Shown: positions 16,662 to 28,980, counted from the stretch's first letter. The stretch: DNA of 64,000 nucleotides from Nitrospira sp. (GCA_029194665.1 JARFXO010000005.1:248001-312000); one strand, 5' to 3'. Numbers and translations are program-made. Notes: generated by a model from the letters alone, not told the origin.

Positions 16662-16856
16662 ATGTTTAAGCGCATGACAGAGTCGGTTCGGCTGTTCGTG
16701 ACGGATGTGCGAGCAGAGCTGAAAAAGGTTTCCTTCCCGAGTCGTGCGGAGACTATCGGCTCAACGACGGTCGTGATCGTGTTCTGCATCTTGATGTCAG
16801 TGTATTTGTCCGTCGTTGACTCATTCCTCTCATGGTTGGTCGGCAAATTCATCTAA
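16662..16856 (+). CDS. secE: Preprotein translocase subunit SecE
   Basis: 64 residues. A short amphipathic N-terminus contains VRAELKKVSFPSRAET, the conserved SecE cytoplasmic motif, followed by a single transmembrane helix (VVIVFCILMSVYLSVV). This is the short one-helix SecE that clamps SecY. It precedes nusG as in most bacteria. Confidence 0.95.
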   Translation: MFKRMTESVRLFVTDVRAELKKVSFPSRAETIGSTTVVIVFCILMSVYLSVVDSFLSWLVGKFI

Positions 16857-16917
16857 GCCTGCCGAGAAGAGGTCAGTGGAATTCAGCGGTAATTCATCGA
16901 AGACCTGAGGGTGGTGC

Positions 16918-17454
16918 ATGACAAAGAACTGGTACGTCATCCATACGTACGCTGGTTTTGAGGGGCGAGTAAAGACCAGCCTCATGGAGCGTGCAAATCA
17001 AATGGGGCTTGTCGAGAAGGTTGGGCAGGTGCTCGTTCCGACAGAGGACGTGATTGAAATCAAGGACGGGAAGCGACGGACTTCTCGACGAAAGTTCTTC
17101 CCCGGCTATGTCCTCGTAGAGTTGGAGTCTCCATTAGGGGATGAGACGTTGCAGATGATCAAGGAGACCCCGAAAGTTACGGGGTTCGTCGGTGGAGGCG
17201 CAGTTCCGACTCCTCTGACCAATGAGGAAGTGGAGTCTTTGCTCAAGCAGGTCGATGCGGGACAGGCCGAGCCTCGGGAGCAGATCAAATTTATTAAAGG
17301 TGACAACGTTCGCATCATCGATGGTCCCTTCCTTGGGTTTAATGGTCTGGTTGACGAAGTCGATCAGTACCATAGTCGGGTGAAGGTGATGGTGAGTATC
17401 TTCGGCCGGTCGACTCCGGTTGAATTAGGCTTCTTACAGGTGGAACGGATTTAG
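16918..17454 (+). CDS. nusG: Transcription elongation/antitermination factor NusG
   Basis: 178 residues. The NGN domain begins with KNWYVIHTYAGFEGRVK, and the KOW domain contains FIKGDNVRIIDGPFLGFNG. NusG binds RNA polymerase clamp regions and couples transcription to Rho or the leading ribosome. Normal length, located between secE and rplK. Confidence 0.97.
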   Translation: MTKNWYVIHTYAGFEGRVKTSLMERANQMGLVEKVGQVLVPTEDVIEIKDGKRRTSRRKFFPGYVLVELESPLGDETLQMIKETPKVTGFVGGGAVPTPLTNEEVESLLKQVDAGQAEPREQIKFIKGDNVRIIDGPFLGFNGLVDEVDQYHSRVKVMVSIFGRSTPVELGFLQVERI

Positions 17455-17534
17455 GCTGATCGATCCATGTCAGTGGAGGTCACTGATTGAGGCCTGAATA
17501 TTGATTTCCGGTCGCGAAGGAGAAAGAGGACGAA

Positions 17535-17960
17535 ATGGCGAAGGAAGTTTCGGCACAGATCAAGTTGCAAATTCCGGCCGGCAAGGCCAATCCTGCTCCT
17601 CCTGTCGGCCCCTCCTTGGGTCAGCATGGAGTCAACATTATGGAGTTTTGCAAGCAGTTCAATGCCAAGACTCAGAAGGAAGGGGACAGTATTATTCCCG
17701 TCATCATTACCGTCTACAAGGACCGTACCTTCAGCTTCATCATGAAGACGCCCCCGGCTTCGGATCTTCTCAAGAAGGCCGCAGGCATCATTAAAGGATC
17801 CGGTGTGCCGCAGAAGGATAAAGTTGGGAAAATCACCAGAGAGCAGTTGAATGAAATTGCGCGGAAAAAGATGGCCGATCTGAACGCGGCGGATGTGGAG
17901 GGGGCGGCAAAAATCATCGAAGGGACCGCCCGTAGCATGGGAGTTGTCATTCAAGGTTAA
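17535..17960 (+). CDS. rplK: Ribosomal protein uL11
   Basis: 141 residues. The N-terminal proline-rich [18 protein letters not shown] motif and C-terminal rRNA-binding domain are standard. It forms the base of the GTPase-associated centre with L10 and L12. Its start at ATG 17535 follows GGAGAAAGAGGAC. Confidence 0.97.
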   Translation: MAKEVSAQIKLQIPAGKANPAPPVGPSLGQHGVNIMEFCKQFNAKTQKEGDSIIPVIITVYKDRTFSFIMKTPPASDLLKKAAGIIKGSGVPQKDKVGKITREQLNEIARKKMADLNAADVEGAAKIIEGTARSMGVVIQG

Positions 17961-17986
17961 TTTCGAGATCGAAGGAGCGTCCGGCG

Positions 17987-18679
17987 ATGGGAAAGAAAAT
18001 GAATGCGGCGATCAAGAATGTCGAGCCGCGCGTCTATGGGTTGCGTGAGGCCGTTGAGGCAGTCAAGCGATCGGCCTATGCGAAGTTCGACGAATCGGTC
18101 GATCTCGCGCTCAGGCTGGGAATCGATCCGAAGCGCTCGGATCAACTGGTTCGAGGGACGGCTTCGCTTCCCCACGGAACGGGGAAAACGGTTCGCGTTC
18201 TGGTGTTTGCCAAAGGCGAAAAAGAGCAGGAGGCGCGGCAAGCGGGGGCCGACTATGTTGGAGCCGACGACTTGATGGAAAAAATCAAGGGTGGATGGAT
18301 GGATTTCGATTGCGCGATTTCCACGCCGGACCTGATGGCTTCCGTCGGAAAACTCGGTAAGGTGCTCGGACCTCGTGGGCTGATGCCCAATCCGAAGACC
18401 GGCACCGTGACCTTCGAAGTTGGAAAAGCGGTCGGTGACATCCGGAAGGGGCGTGTGGAGTTCAAGGTTGAAAAGGCCGGGATCGTGCACGTCCCGGTCG
18501 GAAAGGTATCCTTCGATCCGGCGAAGCTGTATGACAATGCCTCGGCCATCATTGAATCCGTCATCAAGGCGAAGCCCACCTCATGCAAAGGGCGTTATCT
18601 CAAGAGTGCCACGATCGCAAGTACGATGGGTCCTGGTGTGAAACTGGATACCGTTGCCCTGACGAAGCAGTGGAGCTAA
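17987..18679 (+). CDS. rplA: Ribosomal protein uL1
   Basis: 230 residues. It contains the [13 protein letters not shown] and [19 protein letters not shown] segments typical of L1. L1 forms the mobile stalk at the E site and in many bacteria represses its own rplK-rplA message. It follows rplK by 26 bases with a GAAGGAG ribosome-binding site. Confidence 0.97.
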   Translation: MGKKMNAAIKNVEPRVYGLREAVEAVKRSAYAKFDESVDLALRLGIDPKRSDQLVRGTASLPHGTGKTVRVLVFAKGEKEQEARQAGADYVGADDLMEKIKGGWMDFDCAISTPDLMASVGKLGKVLGPRGLMPNPKTGTVTFEVGKAVGDIRKGRVEFKVEKAGIVHVPVGKVSFDPAKLYDNASAIIESVIKAKPTSCKGRYLKSATIASTMGPGVKLDTVALTKQWS

Positions 18680-18757
18680 GGACCGTTCAATCCGGGTCGT
18701 TAATCGTCGGACCGGTTACCGTGTAACGAATCACGAGTAACGACGAGAGAGGGAGCA

Positions 18758-19693
18758 ATGAAGAAGGAAGAGAAGGTTACGGCAGTGGCGGAGTTGACCG
18801 AAAAATTCGGTCGCGCGCGGCTGGCTATCTTGACGGAATGCGTCGGTCTTCCGGTCAACCAAGTCACCGAGCTCCGCAAGCAGCTCCGCGGGGCCAAGGC
18901 GGAATATCGAATCGTAAAGAACACGCTCGCGGCGCGTGCCGCCGAGGGGACGATATTGGCCGGACTTAAGGCACATCTCAAGGGTCCGACCGGGGTGGTC
19001 ATCGGCTATGACGATCCGGTGTTGCCGACAAAGGTGCTGAAGGATTTCATCGGCGCGGAGAAGCGCGAAGAGAAGATTCGGATGACGGCCGGTGTGCTGG
19101 AAGGCAAAATTCTCCAGCCGGCTGAGCTGGCCGCCGTTGCGAAGCTGCCGAAGAAAGAAGCGCTCGTGGCCTTGCTACTGTCGGCCATGCAGGGGCCGAT
19201 TCGTGGCGTGGTCTACACACTGAGCGCGGTCTTGTCGAAGTTTGTGCGAGTTGTTGCAGCCATTCAAGATAAACGGAAAGGAGAAGGGGACATGCCGGCT
19301 ACGGAAGGGAAATTATCGCAGGAAGAATTGATCAAGGCGATCGAAAGCATGAGCGTGCTCGATCTGGCCGAACTGGTGAAGGGGCTTGAGGCGCGGTTTG
19401 GCGTCACGGCGGCGGCGCCGGTCGCGGTGGCGGCGGCTCCGGCGGCGGGCGGTGGTGCAGCGGCTCCTGCTGAGGAGAAGACGTCATTCGACGTCATTCT
19501 CGCGTCGGCGCCGGCCGACAAGAAAATCCAGATCATCAAAGTGGTGCGGGAGCTGACGAGTCTCGGCCTGAAGGAAGCCAAGGATCTCGTGGAGGGTGCG
19601 CCGAAACCCGTCAAGACCGGGGTGGCCAAGGAAGAAGCCGACACGACGAAGAAGAAGCTCGAAGAGAGCGGTGCCAAGGTCGAAATCAAGTAA
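18758..19693 (+). CDS. rplJ: Ribosomal protein uL10 fused in frame to bL12
   Basis: The frame from ATG 18758 runs 311 residues without a stop. Residues 1-178 are L10 (start [17 protein letters not shown], then the [21 protein letters not shown] core), ending in [12 protein letters not shown] where L10 proteins normally stop. From residue 179 the frame continues straight into complete L12. L10 anchors L12 dimers on the ribosome stalk, so a covalent L10-L12 product would be unusual. An internal ribosome-binding site in front of the L12 Met allows free L12 to be made as well. A lost stop codon through assembly error is the simplest alternative. Confidence 0.85.
   Translation: MKKEEKVTAVAELTEKFGRARLAILTECVGLPVNQVTELRKQLRGAKAEYRIVKNTLAARAAEGTILAGLKAHLKGPTGVVIGYDDPVLPTKVLKDFIGAEKREEKIRMTAGVLEGKILQPAELAAVAKLPKKEALVALLLSAMQGPIRGVVYTLSAVLSKFVRVVAAIQDKRKGEGDMPATEGKLSQEELIKAIESMSVLDLAELVKGLEARFGVTAAAPVAVAAAPAAGGGAAAPAEEKTSFDVILASAPADKKIQIIKVVRELTSLGLKEAKDLVEGAPKPVKTGVAKEEADTTKKKLEESGAKVEIK
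19292..19693 (+). CDS. rplL: Ribosomal protein bL12 (internal start inside the L10 frame)
   Basis: 133 residues from the ATG at 19292, preceded by AAAGGAGAAGGGG, a strong ribosome-binding site. It has the N-terminal dimerisation helices ([18 protein letters not shown]), an Ala/Gly-rich hinge, and the C-terminal factor-binding domain with [17 protein letters not shown] and [11 protein letters not shown]12 recruits EF-Tu and EF-G. It is needed in several copies per ribosome, so independent initiation here is expected even though the upstream L10 frame reads through. Confidence 0.88.
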   Translation: MPATEGKLSQEELIKAIESMSVLDLAELVKGLEARFGVTAAAPVAVAAAPAAGGGAAAPAEEKTSFDVILASAPADKKIQIIKVVRELTSLGLKEAKDLVEGAPKPVKTGVAKEEADTTKKKLEESGAKVEIK

Positions 19694-19703
19694 AAGTGTC
19701 ATC

Positions 19704-19758
19704 GGTCACTGGTCAATCGTCTGAAGCACGGTTGCATGATCCCCGATGACCAGTGACC
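19704..19758 (+). promoter_or_regulatory. Inverted repeat between rplL and rpoB (possible attenuator or RNase III site)
   Basis: GGTCACTGGTCA at 19704-19715 is perfectly complementary to TGACCAGTGACC at 19747-19758, with a 31-base loop. No T run follows, so it is not a simple terminator. In E. coli the same gap holds an attenuator and an RNase III site that lower rpoB output relative to L12. A similar role here is inferred from position. Confidence 0.55.
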
Positions 19759-19792
19759 TCTGTTCACCGCCAACCAGCGTGGAGGAGTAGGA

Positions 19793-22700
19793 ATGTCCGA
19801 AACGACGTTACAAGAATTCGTCGAGCGGAAAGATTTTTCTCGCATCCGAACCAATATCGATATTCCAGATCTGATCGAGATTCAGAAGCGTTCCTACGAA
19901 GAGTTTTTGCAGTTCGAGGTTGAATCGGAGAGACGGAAGGATCACGGATTGCAGGCAGCGCTGGCCAGCGTGTTTCCGATTCCGGATTATAACAACACGG
20001 CCGTGCTCGAATTTTCGAGCTATACGTTGGGGACGCCGAAGTATGACGAACGCGAATGTCTGGAGCAGGGTATGACCTTCGCCGTTCCGTTGAAGCTGCG
20101 CGTCCGTCTGGTGGTGCTCGATAAGGAGGATAAGGGGCCTCGCAAGAAAGTGCTCGATGTGCGTGAGCAGGAAGTCTATGTCGGTGAATTGCCCCTCATG
20201 ACCGAGCGAGGGACCTTTCTTGTCAACGGGACCGAGCGAGTCGTCGTCAGTCAGCTTCATCGGTCGCCGGGCGCGTCGTTTACGCATGACAAGGGGCGAA
20301 CCCATGCGAGCGGCAAGGTCTTGTACTCGGCTCGCATTATTCCCTATCGGGGCTCCTGGCTAGATTTCGAGTTCGATGCCAAGGATATTCTTTACGTGCG
20401 GATCGATCGCCGTCGGAAAATGCCGACCACCATTCTGTTGAAAGCCTTCGGCTTTTCGAGCGACGACCTGCTGAAGATGTATTACCCTGTCGAAGAAATT
20501 CGCGTGTCGAAGGGAAAGATGTTCCGCAAGCTGGATCCGGAAATCCACCACGGACTTCGGTGCTCCGTCGAGGTGACGGACAAGGGCGGGAAGGAGCCGT
20601 TGGTGCGAGAAGGGGCCAGGCTGACGAAAGGCCTGATTGCCAAGCTGAAGGCCTCGGGAGTGAAGGAAATCCCCTTACTGCCCGCGGAGTTGGTGGGGCG
20701 GGCGGTTCTCACGGAATTGGTCGACTCGAAGCAGAACCAGTTGGCGGAGAAAAATCAACGATTGACGGCGGAGATCGTCGAGCAGATCGCTGAAAGCGAT
20801 GTGGAAGAATTCAAGGTCATTTATCTGGACATGGCGACTGCGACACCTGTGATTCTTGACACATTGGAGATGGAGAAAATCGGCTCGAAGGAGGAAGCGA
20901 TGGTTGAAATCTACCGTCGCCTCCGTCCGGGGGAAACGCCGTCGGTCGACACGGCGAGAGCGTTGTTCGACAACCTATTTCTGAATTCCAAACGCTACGA
21001 TTTGTCTCCGGTCGGCCGGCTCAAGCTGAACAAGAAGCTTGGTTTGGACTTGCCGCTCGAGCAGCGCACCCTGACTGCTCAGGACATCGTGGAAGTCATC
21101 CGCTACCTGGTCAATCTGAAGATCGGCAAGGGGGAAATCGACGACATCGATCACTTGGGTAATCGCCGTGTGCGATCCGTCGGTGAACTCCTTGAAAATC
21201 AATTCCGGCTGGGCTTGGTGCGGATGGAGCGAAGCATCAAGGAGCGCATGAATCTTCTTGATATGGAAACGGTGCTGCCGCATGACTTGATCAACGCCAA
21301 ACCGGTTGTCGCGGCCGTCAAGGAGTTTTTCAGCAGCAGTCAGCTGTCTCAATTCATGGACCAAACCAACCCTCTGGCTGAAATCACGCATAAACGGCGT
21401 CTGTCGGCCCTTGGTCCAGGCGGGCTCACGAGGGAGCGGGCCGGGTTCGAAGTTCGAGACGTACACCCTTCCCACTACAGCCGTATTTGCCCGATCGAGA
21501 CGCCGGAAGGTCCCAATATCGGATTGATCACATCTCTGGCGACCTACGCACGGATCAACCAGTTCGGATTCATTGAGGCACCGTATAGGAAAGTCGTCAA
21601 GGGACGTGTGACCGATGAAATAGAGTTTCTCTCGGCGATCGAGGGTGACAAATACATCATCGCTCAGGCTAACTCAAAATTGGATGGCGCGGGCAGACTG
21701 ATATCGGAAACGGTCTCCTGTCGCCACGGAGGAGACTTTGTCCAGGCCACTCCGGATAAGATTGAGTACATGGACGTGTCACCGAAGCAAGTCGTGAGCG
21801 TCGCGACTGCACTCGTGCCGTTCCTGGAGCATGACGATGCCAACCGTGCGCTGATGGGTTCAAACATGCAGCGGCAGGCGGTTCCCCTCGTGACATCCGA
21901 AGCTCCTCTGGTTGGGACCGGGATGGAATCGGTGGTGGCGCGAGATTCCGGGTATGTGATCCAGGCTCGTCGCGCCGGAGTTGTTGAAAGCGTCGATGCC
22001 ACCCGCATCGTCGTACGGGCCGATTCAAAGGACGGTAAGAAAGGGAAAGATTCCGGGCTGGACGTCTATGACCTCATCAAATTTCAGCGCTCGAACCAAA
22101 ATACCTGCATCACCCAGACACCCGTCGTTCGCCTCGGCCAACCGGTCAAGAAAGGACAGGTGCTTGGGGATGGGCCGGCGATTGATCATGGAGAACTCGC
22201 GCTGGGCAAGAACGTTCTCGTGGCGTTCATGCCCTGGGGCGGTTACAACTTCGAGGACGCGATATTACTCAGCGAAAAATTGGTTCGAGAGGACGCTTTC
22301 ACCTCGATCCACATCGAAGAGTTTGAGGTAGAGGCCCGGGATACCAAATTGGGGAAAGAAGATGTGACGCGGGATATTCCCAATGTCGGAGAAGAGGCGC
22401 TGAGAAATTTGGACGAGAGCGGGATCATCCGCATCGGTGCCGAAGTGAAGCCGGGCGATATTTTGGTCGGAAAGGTGACGCCCAAAGGCGAGACCCAGCT
22501 GACCCCGGAAGAGAAGCTGCTCCGCGCGATCTTCGGTGAGAAGGCCGGCGATGTGAAGGATACATCGCTCACCGTGCCTCCGGGAGTGGAAGGGATCGTG
22601 GTCGATGTCAAAATCTTCTCTCGCAAAGGACTCGACAAGGATGAGCGGTCGAGGAGCATCGAGACCGACGATCAAATGAAGTTGCAGCGCGATCACCACG

Positions 22701-23749
22701 AAGAGCTGCGGATCATCGACGAAGAAAAGACGAAGAAGATTCGAAAGTTATTGCTCGGCAAGGTGGTCGGTCGCGATCTGATGGATCCTGAGGGCGGCGA
22801 TGTCATCTTGAAGAAGAAGGGTAAGCTGACGGCGGAGGTCCTCCGGCGGTTGCCCGACGATACGGTGCGACACATCATCCTGAGCGATCCTGATGAGCAA
22901 ACAGAACTGGAAGATGTCGAGCGACGGGCGAAGGAACAGATCGAAATCCTCCAGACGCTGTACGACGAAAAGGTCGGGCGTTTAAAGCGAGGGGATGAGC
23001 TGCCCCCCGGCGTCATCAAGCTCGTGAAGGTCTACATCGCGATGAAGCGCAAGATTCAGGTCGGGGACAAAATGGCCGGCCGACACGGCAATAAAGGTGT
23101 CGTGTCTCGGGTCCTCCCTGAAGAAGATATGCCCTATCTACCGGATGGGACCCCGGTGGAAATCGTGCTGAATCCTCTGGGGGTGCCGTCCCGTATGAAC
23201 GTTGGGCAAATTCTGGAGACTCATCTCGGATGGGCGTCTAAGGCCTTGGGCATTCAAGTGGCCAGCCCTGTATTCGACGGCGCCGCGGAGAAGGAAATTA
23301 AGGATCTGCTAAAAAAGGCCAAATTGCCGGCGAGCGGCCAGTCGCAACTCATCGACGGCAAGACAGGTGAGCCGTTCGGCAGTCCGGTCACCGTTGGGTA
23401 CATGTACGTGCTGAAACTCCACCATCTGGTGGACGACAAGATCCACGCACGGTCCATCGGCCCCTATTCGCTCGTGACACAACAGCCTCTAGGCGGCAAG
23501 GCTCAGTTCGGAGGACAGCGGTTGGGAGAAATGGAAGTCTGGGCGTTACAGGCCTATGGGGCGGCATCGACGCTGCAAGAATTCCTGACCGTCAAATCGG
23601 ACGATGTGCCGGGTCGATCGCGCATGTACGAAGCGATTGTCAAAGGTGAGCCGTTCCTCGAACCAGGTTTACCGGAGTCGTTCAATGTGTTGGTCAAGGA
23701 GCTGCAGAGCTTGGGACTTGATGTAGAGCTGGTCAAGACGCAGGACTAA
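19793..23749 (+). CDS. rpoB: RNA polymerase beta subunit
   Basis: 1318 residues. Landmarks include the rifampicin region with [20 protein letters not shown] and [21 protein letters not shown], and the catalytic-side motifs [11 protein letters not shown] and [13 protein letters not shown]. The C-terminus ([18 protein letters not shown]) is the classic beta end that joins beta'. The rifampicin-binding residues look like the sensitive consensus. It is preceded by GGAGGAG, follows rplL and lies 46 bases before the rpoC start. Confidence 0.98.
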   Translation: MSETTLQEFVERKDFSRIRTNIDIPDLIEIQKRSYEEFLQFEVESERRKDHGLQAALASVFPIPDYNNTAVLEFSSYTLGTPKYDERECLEQGMTFAVPLKLRVRLVVLDKEDKGPRKKVLDVREQEVYVGELPLMTERGTFLVNGTERVVVSQLHRSPGASFTHDKGRTHASGKVLYSARIIPYRGSWLDFEFDAKDILYVRIDRRRKMPTTILLKAFGFSSDDLLKMYYPVEEIRVSKGKMFRKLDPEIHHGLRCSVEVTDKGGKEPLVREGARLTKGLIAKLKASGVKEIPLLPAELVGRAVLTELVDSKQNQLAEKNQRLTAEIVEQIAESDVEEFKVIYLDMATATPVILDTLEMEKIGSKEEAMVEIYRRLRPGETPSVDTARALFDNLFLNSKRYDLSPVGRLKLNKKLGLDLPLEQRTLTAQDIVEVIRYLVNLKIGKGEIDDIDHLGNRRVRSVGELLENQFRLGLVRMERSIKERMNLLDMETVLPHDLINAKPVVAAVKEFFSSSQLSQFMDQTNPLAEITHKRRLSALGPGGLTRERAGFEVRDVHPSHYSRICPIETPEGPNIGLITSLATYARINQFGFIEAPYRKVVKGRVTDEIEFLSAIEGDKYIIAQANSKLDGAGRLISETVSCRHGGDFVQATPDKIEYMDVSPKQVVSVATALVPFLEHDDANRALMGSNMQRQAVPLVTSEAPLVGTGMESVVARDSGYVIQARRAGVVESVDATRIVVRADSKDGKKGKDSGLDVYDLIKFQRSNQNTCITQTPVVRLGQPVKKGQVLGDGPAIDHGELALGKNVLVAFMPWGGYNFEDAILLSEKLVREDAFTSIHIEEFEVEARDTKLGKEDVTRDIPNVGEEALRNLDESGIIRIGAEVKPGDILVGKVTPKGETQLTPEEKLLRAIFGEKAGDVKDTSLTVPPGVEGIVVDVKIFSRKGLDKDERSRSIETDDQMKLQRDHHEELRIIDEEKTKKIRKLLLGKVVGRDLMDPEGGDVILKKKGKLTAEVLRRLPDDTVRHIILSDPDEQTELEDVERRAKEQIEILQTLYDEKVGRLKRGDELPPGVIKLVKVYIAMKRKIQVGDKMAGRHGNKGVVSRVLPEEDMPYLPDGTPVEIVLNPLGVPSRMNVGQILETHLGWASKALGIQVASPVFDGAAEKEIKDLLKKAKLPASGQSQLIDGKTGEPFGSPVTVGYMYVLKLHHLVDDKIHARSIGPYSLVTQQPLGGKAQFGGQRLGEMEVWALQAYGAASTLQEFLTVKSDDVPGRSRMYEAIVKGEPFLEPGLPESFNVLVKELQSLGLDVELVKTQD

Positions 23750-23795
23750 CCGCTTGTGTGCCGGTCGAAGGCCGGCATCAGAGGAGGTCATTACC

Positions 23796-26700
23796 TTGGA
23801 AGGCGTATATACATTGTTTGAAAAACAACGGGATTCGGTGTCGTTCGATTCGATGCGAATTCGCATTGCATCGCCCGAGAAAATCCGATCGTGGTCCTAT
23901 GGCGAAGTCAAGAAGCCGGAAACGATCAACTATCGGTCGTTCAAGCCGGAGAAAGATGGGCTATTTTGTGCCAAAATCTTCGGTCCTACCAAGGACTGGG
24001 AGTGCAATTGCGGAAAGTACAAGCGCATGAAGCACCGTGGGATCGTGTGCGACAAATGCGGTGTCGAGGTGATTCAATCAAAGGTTCGGCGCGAACGGAT
24101 GGGGCATATCGAGCTGGCTGCCCCTGTCGCCCATATTTGGTTTCTGAAGGGTGTCCCAAGTCGGATCGGCACCCTACTGGATATGAGCCTCAAGCAGCTC
24201 GAGAAAATTCTCTATTTTGAGAGTTATGTGTGTGTGGATCCGGGTTCAACCGATCTGACAGAGAAAGAGTTGGTGCCGGAAGATAAGCTGCGTACCCTTG
24301 TTTCTGAGTTCGGTTCGAGCGGGTTTAAGGTCGGCATCGGCGCAGAGGCCATCCGCGACTTGCTGAGAAAGATCGATATCAACGCGTTGTGGGACGAATT
24401 GCAGGTCAAGGCAAAAGCGTCAACCTCGGCAGCCATGAAGAAGAAGTACGCCAAGCGTTTGAAAGTGCTGGAGGCGTTCCGCAAATCCGGGAATAAGCCG
24501 GAGTGGATGATCATGGATGTCATTCCGGTGCTGCCTCCGGAGTTGCGCCCACTGGTTCCGCTCGATGGAGGACGGTTTGCCACGTCCGATCTGAACGACC
24601 TTTACCGTCGTGTCATCAATCGAAATAATCGGTTGAAGCGATTGATGGAGCTGAAGGCGCCGGGCGTCATCATCAGGAACGAGATGCGGATGTTGCAAGA
24701 AGCGGTGGATGCCCTCTTCGACAACGGCCGTCGAGGGCGCGCGATTCGTGGCCCGAATAAACGTCCGCTGAAATCCTTGAGCGACATGCTGAAGGGAAAA
24801 CAGGGACGGTTCCGGCAGAACCTGCTCGGAAAGCGCGTCGATTATTCAGGCCGTACCGTAATCGTCGTCGGGCCGGAGTTACGCCTCCATCAGTGCGGGT
24901 TGCCGAAGAAAATGGCGCTGGAATTGTTCAAGCCGTTCATCTTTCACAAGCTGGAAGCCAGAGGCGCGGCAACCACCATCAAGAGCGCCAAGCGGCTGGT
25001 CGAAAAGGAACGGCCGGAGGTTTGGGATGTCCTCGATGAAGTGATCCGAGAACATCCGGTCTTGCTGAATCGAGCCCCGACGCTCCATCGGTTGGGTATT
25101 CAAGCGTTTGACCCAGTGTTGGTCGAAGGCAAGGCGATCAGATTGCACCCGCTTGTCTGTGCGGCGTTCAACGCGGACTTCGACGGCGATCAGATGGCGG
25201 TGCACGTCCCGCTATCCGTGGAGGCACAGGTGGAAGCGCGGGTTCTCATGATGTCCATCAACAACATTCTCTCGCCGGCCAACGGAAAGCCGATCGCGGT
25301 GCCGTCGCAGGATATGGTATTGGGCTGTTATTGGTTGACGAAGGAGCGGATAGGCGCCAAGGGCGAGGGGAAAGTGTTTGGGTCTCCTGAAGAGGTCAGG
25401 ATCGCCTTCGATGCGAGGGAAGTGGAAGAGCATGCTCGAGTCAAGGTGCGCCTGGCTGGTTCGCTGGTACAGACGACCGTCGGGCGTGTCTTGCTGTCCG
25501 AAATTCTTCCTCCGGGCTTGCCGTTCGGGAATGCGAACAAGCTCATGACCAAAAAGGAAATGACGAAACTCATTGATGCCGTGTATCGGCAGACCGGTCA
25601 TCGAGATACGGTCGAGTTTCTGGATAAGATCAAAGACATTGGCTTCGCCTATGCGACGAGAGCCGGCTTGTCGATCTGCATCGACAATATGCATATCCCG
25701 AGTAAGAAGGAAGACTTCATCGGGAAAGCGCAGCGCGAGGTGAACGAGATCGAGAAACAGTATTCAGAGGGCTTGATCACGAACGGCGAACGGTACAACA
25801 AGGTGATCGACATTTGGGCGCACGTCACCGAGCAGGTAGCCAACGAGATGATGAAGGAGCTTGGCGCCGGAGGTGATCCGGCGAAGGCCGAATCGTTCAA
25901 CCCGATCTTCATGATGGCCGATTCCGGTGCCCGCGGCAGTTCGCAACAGATTCGACAGCTGGGCGGCATGCGCGGGCTGATGGCCAAACCGTCCGGTGAG
26001 ATCATTGAAACCCCGATCACCGCTAATTTCCGTGAAGGGTTGACGGTGTTGCAGTACTTCATCTCCACTCACGGTGCTCGTAAGGGTCTTGCCGATACAG
26101 CGCTGAAAACCGCCAATTCAGGGTATCTGACGCGTCGATTGGTCGATATCGCGCAGGACGTCATTATCAACGAGCTCGATTGTGGAACGCGCGACGGTAT
26201 TATGGTCAGCGCCTTGGTCGAAGGCGGTGAAATCATCCAACCGTTGGAGGAGCGCGTCCTTGGCCGATTAGCGGCAGAGGATATTCGTGACCCCGTCACA
26301 GGGGAAATCATCGTGTCTTGGAACGAAGAGATTAACGAAGACCTGACGAAATCGATCGTTGAAGCCGGAGTCGACCGTGTGAAGATTCGGTCCGTGCTGA
26401 CCTGTCAATCCCCGCGTGGTGTCTGTCGTGCCTGTTACGGTCGCGATCTGGCGCGAGGGCGGTTGGTGGAAAAAGGCGAACCGGTCGGGGTCATTGCCGC
26501 GCAATCCATCGGCGAGCCAGGCACACAGTTGACGATGCGGACCTTTCATATCGGCGGCACGGCCAGCAAGGTCGTGGAGCAAACGGTGCTTGAGGCGAAG
26601 CATGCAGGCCGAATTAAGTTTATGAGTTTCGATGCCAAAAAGAATGCCGATATCCACAATGCCGGTATTGCGGTGCGCAATAAAGAGGGTGAATGGGTCG

Positions 26701-27968
26701 TGATGAATCGCAATACGAAGGTTGCGATTGTCGATGACAGTGGACGGGAACGTGAGAAGTACCCCGTGGTGTATGGGGCCAAGATCAAGATTAAAGACGG
26801 CGATCCGGTGATCGTCGGCCAGAAATTAGTCGAGTGGGATCCGTACTCGTTGACGATCTTAACGGAGGTCGGTGGGAGGGTGGCGTACGGTGATATCGTC
26901 GAAGGCGTCACAATGAAAGACGAATTCGACGAAGTGACTGGCTTGTCGCGCAAGGTCATCATTGAACATACCGGTCAGACGCTTCGCCCCCGTGTATCGA
27001 TTAAAGATGAAAGCGGCAAGACGGCCAAGGTGCCCGGTGGATCCAATGCTGTGGCCAGGTACCTATTGCCGGTTGGGGCGCATATCTTCGTCGAAAAAGG
27101 GGCCATGGTCTATCCTGGTGATGTCTTGGCAAAGATTCCTCGTGAAACGACGAAGACCAAGGACATCACGGGTGGTCTTCCGCGTGTGGTGGAACTTTTC
27201 GAGGCAAGAAAGCCGAAAGAACAGGCGGTCATCACCGAGATCGACGGAGAAGTCTCCTACGGCGGTTTCGTGAAAGGCCAACGCAAAGTCCTGGTCGACA
27301 ATAAGATGGGCGATGTGAAGGAATACTTTATTCCCAAGGGCAAGCACGTCAATGTCCATGAGGGCGACTGGGTGCGGGCAGGGGAGCCGTTGATGGACGG
27401 ATCAGCGAATCCGCACGACATCCTTGACGTGCTGGGTCCGAACGAATTGCAGAAGTACCTTGTGGACGAAGTTCAGGACGTCTATCGATTGCAAGGAGTT
27501 TCGATTAACGACAAGCACATCGAGATCATCGTGCGGCAAATGTTACGCAAGGTACGGGTCGAGGATCCTGGAGATACCCAGTTCTTGCCGGGCAGTCAGG
27601 TCAGCAAGAGCGTCTTCGAAAAAGAGAACGAACGGGTGCTCGCCAACGACGGGAAGCCGGCCTTGGGCAAGCCCGTGTTGCTTGGAATTACCAAGGCGGC
27701 TCTTACGACAGACAGCTTTATTTCTGCGGCATCGTTCCAGGAAACAACCCGCGTTCTCACTGAGGCAGCGATCAATGGACGTGAAGATAATTTGTTGGGC
27801 TTGAAGGAAAACGTCATTGTGGGCCGGTTGATTCCAGCAGGATCAGGGTTTGAGGAATACCGAGATACGTTCGTCATCAGTGAAAAATCGGAGGCAGCAG
27901 CTATAGGGGCTACACCTGTTGTGTCAGCTGATGTGGTTGTCCCAGCGGTGTCAGGAGATGCTGCGTGA
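23796..27968 (+). CDS. rpoC: RNA polymerase beta' subunit
   Basis: 1390 residues. The TTG at 23796 is taken as the start because GAGGAGGT sits seven bases before it and the product then begins like other beta' proteins ([20 protein letters not shown]). The first zinc site is [20 protein letters not shown], and the second lies around [13 protein letters not shown]. The catalytic magnesium motif [12 protein letters not shown] is intact. It completes the core polymerase with rpoB, and a fresh promoter follows it. Confidence 0.97.
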   Translation: MEGVYTLFEKQRDSVSFDSMRIRIASPEKIRSWSYGEVKKPETINYRSFKPEKDGLFCAKIFGPTKDWECNCGKYKRMKHRGIVCDKCGVEVIQSKVRRERMGHIELAAPVAHIWFLKGVPSRIGTLLDMSLKQLEKILYFESYVCVDPGSTDLTEKELVPEDKLRTLVSEFGSSGFKVGIGAEAIRDLLRKIDINALWDELQVKAKASTSAAMKKKYAKRLKVLEAFRKSGNKPEWMIMDVIPVLPPELRPLVPLDGGRFATSDLNDLYRRVINRNNRLKRLMELKAPGVIIRNEMRMLQEAVDALFDNGRRGRAIRGPNKRPLKSLSDMLKGKQGRFRQNLLGKRVDYSGRTVIVVGPELRLHQCGLPKKMALELFKPFIFHKLEARGAATTIKSAKRLVEKERPEVWDVLDEVIREHPVLLNRAPTLHRLGIQAFDPVLVEGKAIRLHPLVCAAFNADFDGDQMAVHVPLSVEAQVEARVLMMSINNILSPANGKPIAVPSQDMVLGCYWLTKERIGAKGEGKVFGSPEEVRIAFDAREVEEHARVKVRLAGSLVQTTVGRVLLSEILPPGLPFGNANKLMTKKEMTKLIDAVYRQTGHRDTVEFLDKIKDIGFAYATRAGLSICIDNMHIPSKKEDFIGKAQREVNEIEKQYSEGLITNGERYNKVIDIWAHVTEQVANEMMKELGAGGDPAKAESFNPIFMMADSGARGSSQQIRQLGGMRGLMAKPSGEIIETPITANFREGLTVLQYFISTHGARKGLADTALKTANSGYLTRRLVDIAQDVIINELDCGTRDGIMVSALVEGGEIIQPLEERVLGRLAAEDIRDPVTGEIIVSWNEEINEDLTKSIVEAGVDRVKIRSVLTCQSPRGVCRACYGRDLARGRLVEKGEPVGVIAAQSIGEPGTQLTMRTFHIGGTASKVVEQTVLEAKHAGRIKFMSFDAKKNADIHNAGIAVRNKEGEWVVMNRNTKVAIVDDSGREREKYPVVYGAKIKIKDGDPVIVGQKLVEWDPYSLTILTEVGGRVAYGDIVEGVTMKDEFDEVTGLSRKVIIEHTGQTLRPRVSIKDESGKTAKVPGGSNAVARYLLPVGAHIFVEKGAMVYPGDVLAKIPRETTKTKDITGGLPRVVELFEARKPKEQAVITEIDGEVSYGGFVKGQRKVLVDNKMGDVKEYFIPKGKHVNVHEGDWVRAGEPLMDGSANPHDILDVLGPNELQKYLVDEVQDVYRLQGVSINDKHIEIIVRQMLRKVRVEDPGDTQFLPGSQVSKSVFEKENERVLANDGKPALGKPVLLGITKAALTTDSFISAASFQETTRVLTEAAINGREDNLLGLKENVIVGRLIPAGSGFEEYRDTFVISEKSEAAAIGATPVVSADVVVPAVSGDAA

Positions 27969-27998
27969 TCTTCGGTAAGCATTCAGAATGCCGCCTAC

Positions 27999-28027
27999 TT
28001 GACAGTGGGAGGTCTCGTCATTATAAT
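27999..28027 (+). promoter_or_regulatory. Consensus sigma-70 promoter for the rpsL operon
   Basis: TTGACA at 27999-28004 and TATAAT at 28022-28027 are both perfect, with a 17-base spacer. It lies 58 bases before the rpsL start codon and just after the rpoC stop, so it should drive rpsL-rpsG-fusA-tuf and perhaps the following ribosomal genes. Confidence 0.85.
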
Positions 28028-28084
28028 CCGGCGGCTCAGCAGTTGACGGTTGGTGCTCGTTCGTTTTGAAAGGGTTTGAACTCG

Positions 28085-28456
28085 ATGCCGACAATCAATC
28101 AGTTGGTTCGGAAGGGACGAATCTTCGTAAGAGCAAAGACGAAGAGTCCTGCTCTCAAGTCCTGTCCTCAGAAGAGGGGCGTGTGTCTTCGCGTATACAC
28201 GACGACGCCGAAGAAGCCGAATTCGGCGTTGCGGAAAGTTGCGCGTGTACGTCTCACGAACGGTATGGAAGTGACAACGTATATACCCGGTGTGGGACAC
28301 AATCTTCAGGAGCATTCGATCGTGCTTGTGCGTGGAGGTCGTGTCAAGGACCTGCCTGGTGTTCGGTACCATTTGGTCCGCGGTGCGTTGGATGCGGTGG
28401 GTGTGGCGGATCGGAAGCAGAGTCGTTCGAAGTATGGAGCGAAGCGGCCTAAGTAA
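28085..28456 (+). CDS. rpsL: Ribosomal protein uS12
   Basis: 123 residues from ATG 28085 ([12 protein letters not shown]). The decoding-centre loop [14 protein letters not shown] and the [12 protein letters not shown] end are intact, with lysines as in streptomycin-sensitive strains. A frame start nine bases earlier would only add three residues. First gene of the str operon. Confidence 0.97.
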   Translation: MPTINQLVRKGRIFVRAKTKSPALKSCPQKRGVCLRVYTTTPKKPNSALRKVARVRLTNGMEVTTYIPGVGHNLQEHSIVLVRGGRVKDLPGVRYHLVRGALDAVGVADRKQSRSKYGAKRPK

Positions 28457-28501
28457 ATTCTGGGAAGTCTGTAAATCATCACACTGATTGGATAGATCGC
28501 T

Positions 28502-28972
28502 ATGCCACGCAGTAGGTTTTTAGGGCAACGAGAAGTGCTTCCCGATGTTCGGTACCGCGATAAGCTGGTCGGGAAGTTTATTAATACTCTGATGAGTAAC
28601 GGGAAAAAGAGTACGACGGAACGGATATGCTATGGAGCATTTGATTTTATTCAGGAGAAGACCGGCGGCGACCCGCTGAAAGTGTTTAAGGCAGCTGTGG
28701 ATAATGTGAAGCCGATTGTTGAGGTCAAGTCTCGTCGGGTGGGAGGTGCTTCCTATCAGGTTCCGGTTGAGATCAGGCCGGCACGCCGAGTCTCGTTGGC
28801 GCTTCGCTGGTTATCGCAGTTTGCCCGCACGCGCGGTGGGAAAAGTATGCGTGAAAAGCTCGCAGCCGAGTTGTTGGATGCATCGAACAATACGGGGGCT
28901 GCGGTCAAGAAGCGGGAAGACGTACATCGGATGGCGGAGGCCAATAAAGCGTTCGCTCATTATCGTTGGTAG
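28502..28972 (+). CDS. rpsG: Ribosomal protein uS7
   Basis: 156 residues, starting [12 protein letters not shown]. It contains the [16 protein letters not shown] signature and ends in [14 protein letters not shown] as in other bacterial S7. S7 nucleates assembly of the 30S head and often represses its own operon. It is separated from fusA by a structured spacer. Confidence 0.97.
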   Translation: MPRSRFLGQREVLPDVRYRDKLVGKFINTLMSNGKKSTTERICYGAFDFIQEKTGGDPLKVFKAAVDNVKPIVEVKSRRVGGASYQVPVEIRPARRVSLALRWLSQFARTRGGKSMREKLAAELLDASNNTGAAVKKREDVHRMAEANKAFAHYRW

Positions 28973-28980
28973 CGTCGTTC

